Positions 34,089-45,054 of a stretch of 64,000 bases of DNA are shown here, in pieces. Under the pieces are notes generated by a model that made no database searches, was not told where the DNA came from, and worked only from the letters and a program-made list of their open reading frames with translations. The stretch is from Yamagishiella unicocca (lineage: Eukaryota > Chlorophyta > Chlorophyceae > Chlamydomonadales > Volvocaceae). The first letter of the stretch is position 1; each line of letters begins with the position of its first letter. Position numbers and translations under genes: made by a program. The DNA lies in NCBI GenBank assembly GCA_003116995.1, contig BDSL01000070.1:310001-374000 (forward strand). Direction: 5' to 3'.

Positions 34089-34364
34089 TCATCCCCCACA
34101 GTTGGAAACTTGGAATGGTTCAGCGCGAAGGCCACTGCAAGCTGGGCACTCTAGCAGTAAATGCCTTTCGTCCTCTACTGCCGCCCGGTCACCGCGTACC
34201 AGGCACCAGCGGTCTTCACGAGGCCGGCTGACCTCTAGGCCCCAAACGCAACACCTGAAGCCAATCAAACTGGGAATGTATCCCTGCATATGCGTGGGCC
34301 GCACGTGGGCGTACTCATCCCACTCGTCCAGTGTGTGTGCCGGCGCCTGCAGGCGCACCTTCAC
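34089..34364 (-). mobile_element. LINE-type retrotransposon remnant (C-terminal zinc-binding tail)
   Basis: The frame contains CLVRGDRAAVEDERHLLLEC followed by PACSGLRAE. This matches the C-x-x-x-x-x...EDExHxLLxCPxY-xxLR tail found after the reverse transcriptase/RNase H region of many algal non-LTR elements. Only this tail is present; no reverse transcriptase lies upstream on this strand. Confidence 0.6.
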
Positions 34365-34995
34365 GCCTGGTTTGTTTCCGTTCCGACAAAAAACTTCCTT
34401 GGTGGTGTGCGCAGACGGAAATTAGCCCAGTACTCGCCAAACCGTTGCTGTAGCTTATGCAAGATACTGCCAATACCGGTATTCAACTCCCTCCTACTAA
34501 CGATAACCACCTGCTCTTCTAACTCCAGCTAAGGAAGAATCCCAACATTGTACCCCAGACACCTCCACTCTTTAAGGACTTGTGGTCCCCATTTTGGAGT
34601 TAACGCGAAAGTTAGTTGTCGCAACGGGGGCCCTATGCCTGCCAATGTCCAACGCTTCAGGCAAGGACCCCGCTGGTAATTCGCCCTGGAGTCACAAACG
34701 GTCATAGTAATGAATTATCGCGTACGCTACGCTCCGTCCCTAGACGTCACGCTTATGTGAAGCTTTTGCCGGATGCGTTAAAGCGTGTGTCGCGAACCAC
34801 AAACCAATGCGACTGGTTGTTGGCCTATAGCCTCTTTCCGCTAAGGACAAGACATTGCAGTCTTTGTAGGGAAGGATAGACGCACCTTGTAGATCGCCGC
34901 GCGGGATAGTAGATGGTGACTGGCTTGGGGACGCGGGCAACCCTAAACTCCGCACGAAACTCTTCAGCGAGTACAGCTTGCTGAACGCAAGGGCC

Positions 34996-35778
34996 ATGGA
35001 GGACGGCGGTCGCAGCGGTGAAGTTGCCGACGCGTCAGGCTTATCATCGGTGGACGACAGTGATGGCATCGACTTGAAAGATCTATTACAGCTGCAATCT
35101 GGCTGGAGGGTGGAAAGTTGCGTTTGCACGGCTGGCGTGCAGCATGTGCCGTGCGTTGCTGCTGGCAGCCGTACGTGCATCCCGACTGCCAGCTGTGAGG
35201 TGTGCCAGCATCTTGAGGCGGCCACTGCTGCGTGCATGGCAACTACAACATCGAGCCAGCTGGATTTGGTGGTGGGACTCGCAGGTCGGGGTGCTTCGCA
35301 TCTTTTGTGCAACCCCTTGCTGCAGCAGCCCGCCATTACTCAACCCGGTCAGCCGGCCCTACCGTCCTCTGGGCTCTTCGTGCCATCCCGCGTTCTGAAG
35401 CGGCATCAGCCCGACCCCAGCGCTGAAGACGCAGTAACAGCAGTGGGACTGCTGGGACAGAAGGACCTGCAGCTCCTGTCAGCACTGGAGGCCAGCACCG
35501 TAGCTTCCAAGCAGCCAGCCGCGTGGTCGAGCTCGCAACCACGGGAACCTGCTAGCAACGGGCGACGATTACCCTCAAGCAGCCGGGCTTATCGGGATCT
35601 CGTTAGTGATATGTTCGGATCGTTGTGCGACACGAACAAGGAGCTCGTGGTAGCCTACATGGCCGAGCTCGCGAGCATGCAACCACCTAAGCCGCCACAG
35701 CCATCAGCAATCCAAGACGGTGGGGTTTGCGGAACACCGGTTGCGGCGGTACCGGCTCCTGCGCTGACTGCGACTTGA
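34996..35778 (+). CDS. Hypothetical protein, about 260 residues
   Basis: Starts at ATG 34,996 (AMEDGGRSGEVADASGLSS). It has an acidic N-terminus (VDDSDGIDLKDLLQLQ), a Cys-containing middle (ESCVCTAGVQHVPC, then TASCEVCQHLEAATAACMA), and a C-terminal helical segment (YRDLVSDMFGSLCDTNKELV) before a Pro/Ala-rich tail. Composition is more protein-like than neighbouring frames, which is the main support. No domain is recognised. It may be one exon of a larger gene, since a second plausible frame follows at 35,920-36,321 (LGVWEAETQAREAGRVTEYN). Confidence 0.4.
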   Translation: MEDGGRSGEVADASGLSSVDDSDGIDLKDLLQLQSGWRVESCVCTAGVQHVPCVAAGSRTCIPTASCEVCQHLEAATAACMATTTSSQLDLVVGLAGRGASHLLCNPLLQQPAITQPGQPALPSSGLFVPSRVLKRHQPDPSAEDAVTAVGLLGQKDLQLLSALEASTVASKQPAAWSSSQPREPASNGRRLPSSSRAYRDLVSDMFGSLCDTNKELVVAYMAELASMQPPKPPQPSAIQDGGVCGTPVAAVPAPALTAT

Positions 35779-37127
35779 GTTGGCGGCGGGAGCAACACGC
35801 TCCGGGAGGCGGGTGGAATGGTACCAAGCCCCATGGGATGCACGGGCGGGTGGAAACCGTAATACACAGCAGACGAAGGGGCGACCGCTGCAGCCAGGGA
35901 GGAAGCGTGCAGAGGAAGCGTGCAAATAGGGTGGGGTCCGGGTGTGTTGTACAAACCGTTTTACGCGACGGGCGGGCCGATAGTGCACGGGGACGTGCAA
36001 GGAGAAGCATCTGAGCTCCTAAAGGGCAAAAGAAGTTTGGGAGTCTGGGAGGCCGAAACTCAAGCGCGAGAAGCTGGGAGAGTAACCGAGTACAACGCAG
36101 CTTGGCAGGCGTGTTGTGAGGGGCAGCCCGAGGGTGGCAGCGGCTGTGAGAAGCCGCTGCCGGAATTCCCGCCTCCGAGTTTGAGTCCATCATTCCTTCG
36201 AAAGTGCGCTATGGGGCTACTTCGATGTCGTTCTCAGGGAAAGACATCCGTTGGGACGAACTCGCCGATCGAATGCATGGCAACAATCACTGGTGTTACA
36301 CATGGGAATGACTCTCCTTAACGCTGCGCCACTCAGTTTTTTGTAATCGCAATGACACTAGGCGAAGGTAAAGGTGCACCCACGCGGACTATGGCCGTTT
36401 GTGACTCCAGGCCGGACTCCAGGGCGAATCTGCTGACCAGGGCCGCTCTGCTGACAAGGGCCGCTCTGCACCCAGGTAACACCGATGAAAGTCATTCAGG
36501 TAACAACATGCTTTAGCCTGGCATCACGGCGGCGCATGGCAGAACAGGTAAACACTGCATGGTGGACCCGATGGATCGGGTAACGCAGACGCCAACGCCG
36601 CATTCGTACATGACAGTGTTGGCCCGCCGGCGCCGCTGCTGCCGCGCTTCAAGCCCTAAGCATCTCCGCCGCGACAGCAGGCGCTCAATAACATCACAAA
36701 CGGACTTGCTTGGCAATCAATACACATACGGGAACAACAACAGCGACAGCATGCGTACGACAAGACTTTCGTCGCGCCGACTCCCAATTCGCCCTTCACT
36801 ACCTAACCTGTACGAACGTAGGCAAGCAAGCTGCGACCTACTCCAACCGATTTCCAGCTGTCAACCGCCCATCGCAACCAACACCACATCTTGCATCATC
36901 CGCTGCCGTACGCTTGGGAGTTCACAGGTTGCTGGCCGTTCATTCTCCAACATCGCCCTGTCTCGCTCCAGTCTCGATGCTCGCACCAGCACGCACCCAC
37001 CCTCCAACTGCTTCTTGTCTCCAACTGCTTCTTGCCTACCAACTGCTTACAGGGCATGACATGTGGGGTTTGGTGATGTCAATCCCATGACTTTAAACCA
37101 AGGAAAAATGCAAGCGCAACTTAACTT
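35779..37127. other. Intergenic, repeat-bearing
   Basis: Holds an inverted copy of the cgtaaaacggtttgta motif (about 35,950-35,972), a possible exon (35,920-36,321, plus), a 15-bp duplication ggccgctctgctgac near 36,440, and duplicated tctccaactgcttctt-like blocks near 37,010. No supported gene. Confidence 0.45.
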
Positions 37128-37210
37128 TTATAACACTTGTTTATCCTGAACTCCGCTCAAGCAGAATGGCAGGCAGATCAGCATGACAATAAGCTTTCCG
37201 AGGGCGCGAA

Positions 37211-37282
37211 AGCTCGCGCCGAGAATCGAACTCGGGTTGGTGGATTCAAAGTCCACAGTGATCACCGCTACACCACGCGAGC
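37211..37282 (-). tRNA. tRNA-Gln(UUG)
   Basis: Complete 72-nt cloverleaf on the minus strand: acceptor GCTCGCG pairs perfectly with CGCGAGC; D stem GTG/CAC; anticodon stem GTGGA/TCCAC with loop CTTTGAA (anticodon TTG); T arm CCGAG-TTCGATT-CTCGG; discriminator T. No intron. No T4 run lies close behind the 3' end; the first is about 100 nt downstream (forward aaaaa near 37,105), so this could be a tRNA-headed SINE rather than a plain gene. Confidence 0.85.
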
Positions 37283-37787
37283 ACCGTCTCGTCTCGAGAT
37301 CGGTCTCATGTCCCTCGCACAGTCCACCTAGCTCCCATCGCCGCAGGAGTCGCGGCCCCGGCGGCGTGGTGCGGGTGATGGGCAGGTGAGCCAATGGGGG
37401 CTTTTGTGGTGGTTTTGACGCGTAAGGGTGGCCTGCATGGGGCCGTGTCCTGCCGTCGCTTGTGCTGACTTTGCATGATGCTGTTTGCCTGCTGTTGCCC
37501 GTACCCGACCTTGGTTCCGTGTCTCTTCCGCAGTGCTTTCCCGCCGGGATAAGGGCGGGTGCCGCCTGTCGTGCGGCCACTGTAACGCGGTCTCTCTCTC
37601 TCGCAGAGAGGTTTCCCCTCCTCGCCGCCCCCACCCACCTTGAATCCCTCCCACGTTGCCGGCAGCCGCCCCTTTCCAACCGCACGATGCCCTACGCCAC
37701 GTTGAGCATGCAGTTGTGGCCAGCCGCCAGCCGGCCGCACCCCCTCAAGCACCCCTACATTGTCGAGAATCCAGCCGCAGCAGCCAC

Positions 37788-40700
37788 CTGCGCCCGCCAG
37801 GCGTCCCGCTCCGCCGCCTCCAACGCCTCTGCCTCCGCAGGGCAGGCGCACCGCACCAGCCGAACGCAAGTCCAGTTGCGCTTGTCAGTGATCTGGCCGT
37901 ACGACAGGCGCCCTGGGCGCGCAAGGCGTGGGGCTGGAACAAGACAATTCGGGGGGCTGGATTGTTGGGTGCCACAAATACGTGCAGGTGGGGGGTTCGA
38001 GGGAAACCCGTGGATGTCTGGAAAAACCGTTTGGGGGGTTGAAACCGGTGACACGAAAAACGGCAATATAGTGGGCGCATGGTCGGCGGACAGCGAGGAT
38101 GTGGGCGCATGCTGGAGCATTGGGACGGACGACCGGCAAACCTGTGGAGCCGGTTTCTTGGGGCTGCAGAAAGAAAAAAGGAAAACGTATTTGACGGAAT
38201 GGCGGCGACGCAGAGAACGGCGGGCGGCAGGGGTTGCGGTGGGGCCGGTGCAGCCTGGCGCCAGGGTCGGAAACTATTACCAGATGGGTGTAGAACTCCG
38301 GCAGAGCGGGGCTTGAAGGGTCCCGCGTCTTGAGCCGCGCCGCCGTGCCCGTTGGGAAACCGCGGTAACAGCAAGGGTCGCAAACGCACGCGCCAAGTGA
38401 CAAACCAGAACGGACGAGACAGACAAGGTTAAAACGCCTAACGCGACCGGCAGACCCACCTGGCCAGAGCGGATAACAGGCGGCGACGTCCGGCATCGCG
38501 CGGCATGCGGGAGGAATAGCGGCAAGCGGGGTTAGGATAGACGGGATAGAGTTAAGCGGAAATACAGGGGTCAAAACAACGAAGAGTCCGGGGCGGCGCG
38601 GTGAAAGAGAGGGAATTTGACAGGCGTCCGGCTAGATAAGGGCAGCCGGGTACGGCGGGGAGGAGTACGGCGGGGCGCGCGGATGCGCGAACGGGGCAGG
38701 AAGGATGTGTCTCTAGTAGGGATAAAGTATGGGATTGTGGCCAGGATAGTGCGGGGACGAGGAGGCGTGGGTAAGGGGGGGGGCGGGATGTGGCGGAGGC
38801 GCAGCGAGCCGAATTGGAGCTCTCAGTCGTGGTGGGGCTGATGGTCGTGGTGGGGCTGACGATCGTGGTGGGGTGCAGGTGGTGGTGAGGCCTGGCTGGA
38901 CGTGCCAGCTCCCTGCCCTGGTCATGAGCACCCTAGTGTTTTGATCGTATGTGCCCGTATGCAACGTTGCGAGTCGCGGCGCCGTGGTGCGAACTGCGGC
39001 CGCCACACCGCAGCCCACGCCGCCACACCACAGCCCACGCCGCCACACCGCAGCCCACGCCGCCACACCACAGCCCACGCCGCCACACCACAGCCCACGC
39101 CGCCACACCACAGCCCACGCCGCCACACCACAGCCCACGCCGCCACACCACAGCCCACGCCGCCACACCGCAGCCCACGCCGCCACACCACAGCCCACGC
39201 CGCCACACCACAGCCCACGCCGCCACACCACAGCCCACGCCGCCACACCACAGCCCACGCCGCCACACCACAGCCCACGCCGCCACACCGCAGCCCACGC
39301 CGCCACACCACAGCCCACGCCGCCACACCACAGCCCACGCCGCCACACCACAGCCCACGCCGCCACACCACAGCCCACGCCGCCACACCACAGCCCACGC
39401 CGCCACACCACAGCCCACGCCGCCACACCACAGCCCACGCCGCCACACCACAGCCCACGCCGCCACACCACAGCCCACGCCGCCACACCACAGCCCACGC
39501 CGCCACACCGCAGCCCACGCCGCCACACCGCAGCCCACGCCGCCACACCGCAGCCCACGCCGCCACACCGCAGCCCACGCCGCCACACCGCAGCCCACGC
39601 CGCCACACCGCAGCCCACGCCGCCACACCGCAGCCCACGCCGCCACACCGCAGCCCACGCCGCCACACCGCAGCCCACGCCGCCACACCGCAGTCCACGC
39701 CGCCACACCGCAGCCCACGCCGCCACACCGCAGCCCACGCCGCCACACCGCAGCCCGGCACGTCCATGCCCCATCCATGGCGACCCCTCCGTCGCCCCTC
39801 AACGTGTGCCGCCCCTCAACGGCAATAAGGCGGTCAACGGCACGCCTCGATTACTCCATGCGATCTCCACTTCGCTTCCCAAAAGCATGGACCATTATAG
39901 GACAGGCTCAAAACCGCCCGCAGTGCACAGTGCCGTACACGTTGGGGGGGGTGATAAGAAAAATCCGCGGCCGCGTGTTAGGGCGGGGGGGGGGCGGGGG
40001 GCCTGGGTGACGCAGCGGGACAAGGTACGGAGCGGGCCGATGAGTCAGCGAAGGAGGAGGCCCCGCCCGAGGGGGCGCGCAGGCCGCAGGTTGGTATGGT
40101 ATGCGGCAGGCGGGCAGGGGGGGAGAGGGCAGGGCAGGGCAAGGTCCGGCGACGTGGCGCACCTCTCCCTCCCCCTTCCTATCCCGTTGCGTAAAACGGT
40201 TTTTACACACAGCCTTCCTATCCTGTCCCGTCGCGTAAAACGGTTTGTATGCCACCCCCTTCCCGCACCCCCAACAAACCCCAGAACGCTCCCCCAGGAG
40301 CCCTGGAAGGAAAACACATCCGTTTATTTTCCGACCCTGCGGACTCCAGGACAGCCATCCTCCTAACCCGCCATGCGGCCCCCGCAGCCACCCTCCTGCC
40401 CCATCGTGCCCGCCTGGCCCCTCGTGCGGTCCCCGCAGCTCTTTCCCCGCCCTGCCCTGCCTCACCACCTGTAACCGTTACAACAACCAGCAGCCGCAGG
40501 TAGCGGTTCACCGGCGGCAGTCCCAGGTCCAGCTGCTCGGGTGCGTCCGAGCACAGCCGCTCGCTAGCAGTGGTCAGCAGGCCCTGAATGGAGCTACAGG
40601 TCAAGGGGGTGGCGAGAAGACCCGGTTACACGACATCGGGGAGAGGTGAGAGGTCAAAGGGAGAGGGTAGGAGCATCGATGCCACGGAACCGATGAGGTT

Positions 40701-41746
40701 GGGCGGAATGAATAAACGCCCAGAAGCCACGTGACTCCAGGGGCAACACTTTTTTTGTTGAGAAGCAGGTGCGACGACGGGCTGGGGTGCTTGCAATAAT
40801 ATCTTGGTCGTTGCATGGTTGTAATTATGGTGGTTATGGCGGTTGTGGTGGTTACGGCATCCCCACAGTCACTGGCGGGCAAAGGGTGACAGACCAAAGC
40901 GCCCAGGCTGACACCAACAATGACTTGATTGCGTCAAGTTAGCAGTGCACCTGAGGGGCACATTCAACGTGGGCGGCCCTGCCCCCCTGCATCCACTACG
41001 TACACTTCCCATGTCATGTTAACGGTTATTTTATGTAGCCGCCCTACTCCAGGTACCTCCCCAAGGCCCCCCCGCATACCCCCAAAACCCATGAGTCCAG
41101 CCAAGCTTGGAAACCAAACCATATGCCCTCGGCCCCCCCCTCCCCGCACACGCACTCCAACTCCTTCACACGCATACCGCCTCATAGACACGCACACCAC
41201 CCCACAAACACGCACACCACCACATACACACGATCGGCGTGCATCAGCACGTGCCTGCCCCTGCTCAGCCGCAAGTCGACGCACCTGCACGAAACCCTGG
41301 TCCTCCGGCTTGCTCGGCGCCACGCCAGCCTTGCCCTCCTGGCCGCCACCGCCATGGCCGCCGCCGTTGTCCCGGTCCAGCTGTGCCCTGCCGTACACCT
41401 CCCGGGCTTCCATCACGTGTTCCGAGACCCCGCCCGCCCAGGACCTGCGGATGTGAGGTGGCGGGTCGCTGGGGAGCTGTCTCAGGGGCTCATAGCAGTG
41501 TTCAGCAGTTCACTTTGTTCATTAGAGTCTGTAAGGTAGGGTCAGGAAGCGAACGGCTCGACACACGTCCGCCGATGGCCGGTACTGTGCGTCCCCCGGA
41601 CGTTTAAGGACAGGTACTGGGATCCGAGTGCGTAGGTGACTGCTGGAGGTCGGCTCCGTTCCATGCTCACCTCTCCGCTCAGCCGTCACTGTGGCCGCTT
41701 CAGGTAGCTTCGCGCGGCTCAGCCACCAGGACATACGAAACACGTG
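37788..41746 (-). CDS. Unidentified multi-exon gene (five exon candidates)
   Basis: Five segments on the minus strand have an AG acceptor, a GT donor and protein-like composition. 41,746-41,671: VFRMSWWLSRAKLPEAATVT. 41,444-41,285: SEHVMEAREVYGRAQLDRDN, then KPEDQGFVQ. 40,593-40,488: LLTTASERLCSDAPEQLDLG, then PPVNRYLRLL. 38,328-38,281: TRDPSSPALPEFYTHL. 37,912-37,788: RLSYGQITDKRNWTCVRLVR, then EAEALEAAERDAWRAQ. Order and strand suggest one gene, but full phase agreement was not established and both ends are missing. No family is recognised. The interval between the third and fourth exons holds the 20-bp satellite. Confidence 0.4.
37995..38042 (-). repeat. AAACGG dispersed element, minus-strand copy
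   Basis: On the minus strand reads aaacggtttttccagacatc then cacgggtttccctcgaaccc. Same family as 31,797-31,850 and 59,940-59,990. Confidence 0.55.
38998..39757. repeat. 20-bp satellite, 38 copies
   Basis: Unit cgccacacc(a/g)cagcccacgc, essentially perfect except for one a/g site and a single c-to-t change (copy 35). The a/g site reads G at copies 1, 3, 9 and 15, A at the others up to 25, and G from 26 to 38. All six frames lack stops throughout. Confidence 0.95.
40185..40250. repeat. Paired cgtaaaacggttt motif
   Basis: gcgtaaaacggtttttacac (about 40,189) and cgcgtaaaacggtttgtatg (about 40,232) lie some 43 bp apart. The inverted copy at 35,950-35,972 shares cgtcgcgtaaaacggtttgt. Confidence 0.6.
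40469..40487 (+). repeat. Half copy of the 51-bp dispersed element
   Basis: Only ctgtaaccgttacaacaa is present. On the minus strand it starts exactly at the GT donor of the exon 40,593-40,488. Confidence 0.6.
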
Positions 41747-41759
41747 CTGCGCACCCCAT

Positions 41760-43140
41760 GCAATGCAATTCCAACATGAGTAAGCAGGGTGGCATCGAAC
41801 AGCGCAATGGAGCCCTTGCCTCCATCAAAAGCCCCGCCCCAAGTCCCGGCCACAAAACCAGACTAAACCCAGCTCCCCAGCCCACGTATCGAAGCATGCC
41901 GGCTGCAGCCTTTGTGCCGCTGTACAAGAAGACTCAGAGCCTCCTATCTGTGTTGTTGTCGGGAGGTCGGGAGCGGGTGTGTCTTCGCACCTCCTCTATC
42001 CCTTCGCGACGCTTGCCTTCCCATGCGAAGCTCGCCCCTGCTCTCTCACATCAGCTCCCACCTCCTCGCTCCTGCCGTTACATCCCACTCATGGATGACC
42101 TAGCCCAGGCATCCGCGGTTAAGTTTGGGACGAGGACCATCTCCGATGCTGCATCCTCGTTGTGCCAAAAGCAGGTCCTTGCTCAGCAGAACCAAACCGA
42201 CGTGTCATTAATTGCATTCACCCATGGAAAACTGCTTGATAATGGTATCTCCGAGTGTTCGAGTTCTGTTAGGAAACACGGGTAATCAAGCAGCTAGGTT
42301 TCCTTGTATCTAAGATGCGGGCAGGAACGCATGTAGCAGCTCACGGCATGCCTGGCGACTATACTACTGCTGATGTCTTGTTATAAACAGTGGTCTGGCA
42401 AGCACTAGCTTGATTGTTGCGATTGGACGGTTGGCACATGTGTTACGGAAGTCCCGGTGCGCTAATCGGCAAGCTCCTCATCACAAGCCTCGAAACCTGT
42501 CAAGACATCACTTTCAGCTATTACATTACATGACTTCCTGCACCTGACGTATGTCTACGCAATCCATGACCCTAACGTGTGAGCGAGCAGACTTACATGA
42601 CATCCTCAAAAGCTTTCCTGGTTGAGTCGATTCAGAGATGCTGTGGCGAGAATTAGCGCACCCAGGACAGCTTGAGGACCGTGGAAGCTCTTCAGGAACG
42701 GTTACCCGAATTCGTGAAGGATTGGGCCCGTCACCTCTATGCAGGTGCCTTCCGCACCACATTCCGCATAAAACGTACCACTTCCTCGTGGTTCCGTCGA
42801 CTCGCGGCCAATCGCCTCACCATCTAACCTGGAAACGGTCTTGGAGCGCTTCATGGATGCGACCTCATGCGTCGTGTGCGTGATAGCTTGTGCGAAGTCG
42901 CCGCCACGGGGCACCTGGCTCATTGCTGCAGCAGCACAGGTAGGCGGGATAGCAGGCGGTGTGCAAGTAGCTCCTGGACAACGACGAACCTATGCTGCTG
43001 TCCGCTGCAGCCACGCTGAGCCACGTGGGAGTGGTGCAGTTGCGTCTGTTTCCGGAGCCCAAGCCAGCGGCTTGTGCACCCTGTGCTTTCTTTAGTTGCT
43101 GCTGCTTCTGCATCCTCCGGCCGCCCCGCCCCACCCTCAG
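41760..43140. other. No supported gene
   Basis: A 175-codon plus-strand frame (41,758-42,285) starts inside the minus-strand gene's first exon area and shows no motif. A stretch near 42,670-42,800 reads LRTVEALQERLPEFVKDWAR in one plus frame and looks protein-like, but it is flanked by stops and has no recognised family. Confidence 0.4.
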
Positions 43141-43146
43141 CCTAGC

Positions 43147-43300
43147 GAAGGTCGGTAGGGCGAGTACGCTAGGTAGGGCGAGTACGCTAGGTAGGGCGAG
43201 TACGCTAGGTAGGGCGAGTACGCTAGGTAGGGCGAGTCAGCCCCACCCTCAGCCTAGCGAAGGTCGGTAGGGCGAGTACGCTAGGTAGGGCGAGTCAGCC
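43147..43300. repeat. 18-bp minisatellite inside a longer duplicated block
   Basis: gtagggcgagtacgctag is repeated four times (43,157-43,230). The flanking block ccaccctcagcctagcgaag is then duplicated together with a shorter run of the same 18-mer (43,240-43,300). Confidence 0.85.
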
Positions 43301-43970
43301 ATTGTGGATCGTGTCACAGATCGGTAAGTGGTCGGGTTGTACTCGGGGCCGCCTGTTTCGGCGGCCTTCTGGTCGCAAACGGCTATTTTGGGTGCCAGGC
43401 GCATAGGGAGGGCTCAGCGTTGCTCGGTACGTTTGTTGAAGGTGGAAGGAGGCCGGCGTCGGCATCATACCGCGCGCCCTGTTAGGTCTCCTGTAAGACA
43501 AAATATGCAATTGCGTCGGGGAAGCAGGGACCTCCCAAGAACCGCGCCGTTCCTACCTCAAATGGTCAACCGTAATTAAGTTCCTTGCTTGTTGTTTCGC
43601 AGGTCCACGGTGGTTTGCGGATGCCGGCCCCTGGGCGATCCTCCTTGGTTGAGGCTCTGGCGACGGTGCCGGCAGCCGCGGTGTCAGCACGAGAGCGATG
43701 CCCACGCCGTGTTATGCGGCTCGCTCGGCGGAGGTGACGTACGGCAGCGCTGCATTCCCCCCGGCCGCTGACGTCAGCACACCGGGCCGTTGCGTTGCTC
43801 TTCCAGCAGGCTCAGATGTGCTGTGCCGTACGAGTTGCGCTCTGCGTCGCAATGGACGAAGGCTGCTGAATGTGTGCCCGGTGAGAGGGGCAAAGGATTA
43901 TTGGTGTGTTGTTGCTTGGCTCGACGGTTTGCGCTCCTGTGGCTGATCGGAGGGATGGCAACCCTTCCTA
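43301..43970. other. No supported gene
   Basis: Only short, mutually overlapping open frames without motifs. Confidence 0.4.
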
Positions 43971-43974
43971 ATCC

Positions 43975-44440
43975 GACCCCCCCCGCGCTCACAATCCGTT
44001 CAGGAAGTCTAATCCACGACAACGTAATCCTAATCCGCGAAGAACCGCATCCTAATCCGTGGCCACTGCAACCTAATCCGTGGCAGTGTCAGCCTAATCC
44101 GTGGTGACTGCAACCTAATCCGTGGCAGTGTCGGCCTAATCCGTGGCCACCGCAACCTAATCCGTGGTCACTGCAACCTAATCCGTGGCAGTGTCCGCCT
44201 AATCCGTGGCCACTGCAACCTAATCCGTGGCAGTGTCAGCCTAATCCGTGGTCACTGCAACCTAATCCGGGCCCACTGCAACCTAATCCGTGGCCACTGC
44301 AACCCAATCCGGACACACTGCAACCCAATCCGTGGCCACTGCAACCCAATCCGTGGCCACTGCAACCCAATCCGAGGCCAACCGCACCCTAACCCATGAC
44401 GCCTCTAACCTAATCCTGTGTCACCGCATCTTAATCCAAG
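43975..44440. repeat. About 20-bp minisatellite
   Basis: Around twenty degenerate copies of cctaatccgtgg followed by cactgcaa or cagtgtcag, drifting to aacccaatccgtggccactg in the right half. Confidence 0.85.
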
Positions 44441-45054
44441 CTCTCGGCATCCATATACCGTGAGCGGCCCGTTACCCCAATCCCTCCTGGCTGATCTCAC
44501 ACTTGCATCTGAGGCTTATACGCGTTTTCGGCAGCATAATGGTATGGCTTCCATTTGCTGAAGGACACCAAGAACGGCGTTGTTGATGGACTCTGACGGC
44601 TGCGCGTGGACCCCTGGCCACTGACATCCCTTACGCTGACGAGGTTCCGCAGTCCATTGTCTTGGCGCCCATGTTCGTATTTGGTTCTGCCTGGTGTGGT
44701 GTAGAGCGGGCTCGGCTGCTGTTGTGCAACTGCTTCAACACGTTCTCGCTGAACGGCGATTGGGCGCACTGCAAATTCCACTCAAGACAGGCTCGGGCAC
44801 ACCGCCTCGCGGCAACGCCGCCTTCCGAGTTCCACGTTAGGCGTTGGGTTAGAGTTAGCTCGGAACTTCCAATTGGGCATGTCGCCGTAGCTCCGATCAG
44901 GAGCGGAGGCCTTGGCACACCCGCACATGCTGTCTGGATCGCGCACGATGGCGAGTGCTTGCTTTCGCGTGGTTTCGGAGCGGGCTCGGAAAGGCTGAAA
45001 TTGCATCGGGTCGCGCCGGGAGGTCGCGGGATCGAGTCCCCCTGGTCACGGGAA

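Noticed and set aside
37137..37389. Small plus-strand frames over the tRNA-Gln locus
   Set aside because: Antisense of the tRNA; no coding evidence.
38713..40366. Six overlapping frames of 281-471 codons on both strands
   Set aside because: They exist only because the 20-bp satellite has no stop in any frame; there is no independent evidence of translation.
43975..44440. CRISPR-like array
   Set aside because: Repeats are contiguous and degenerate without unique spacers, in a eukaryotic setting; this is a minisatellite. The same applies to 60,746-60,936.
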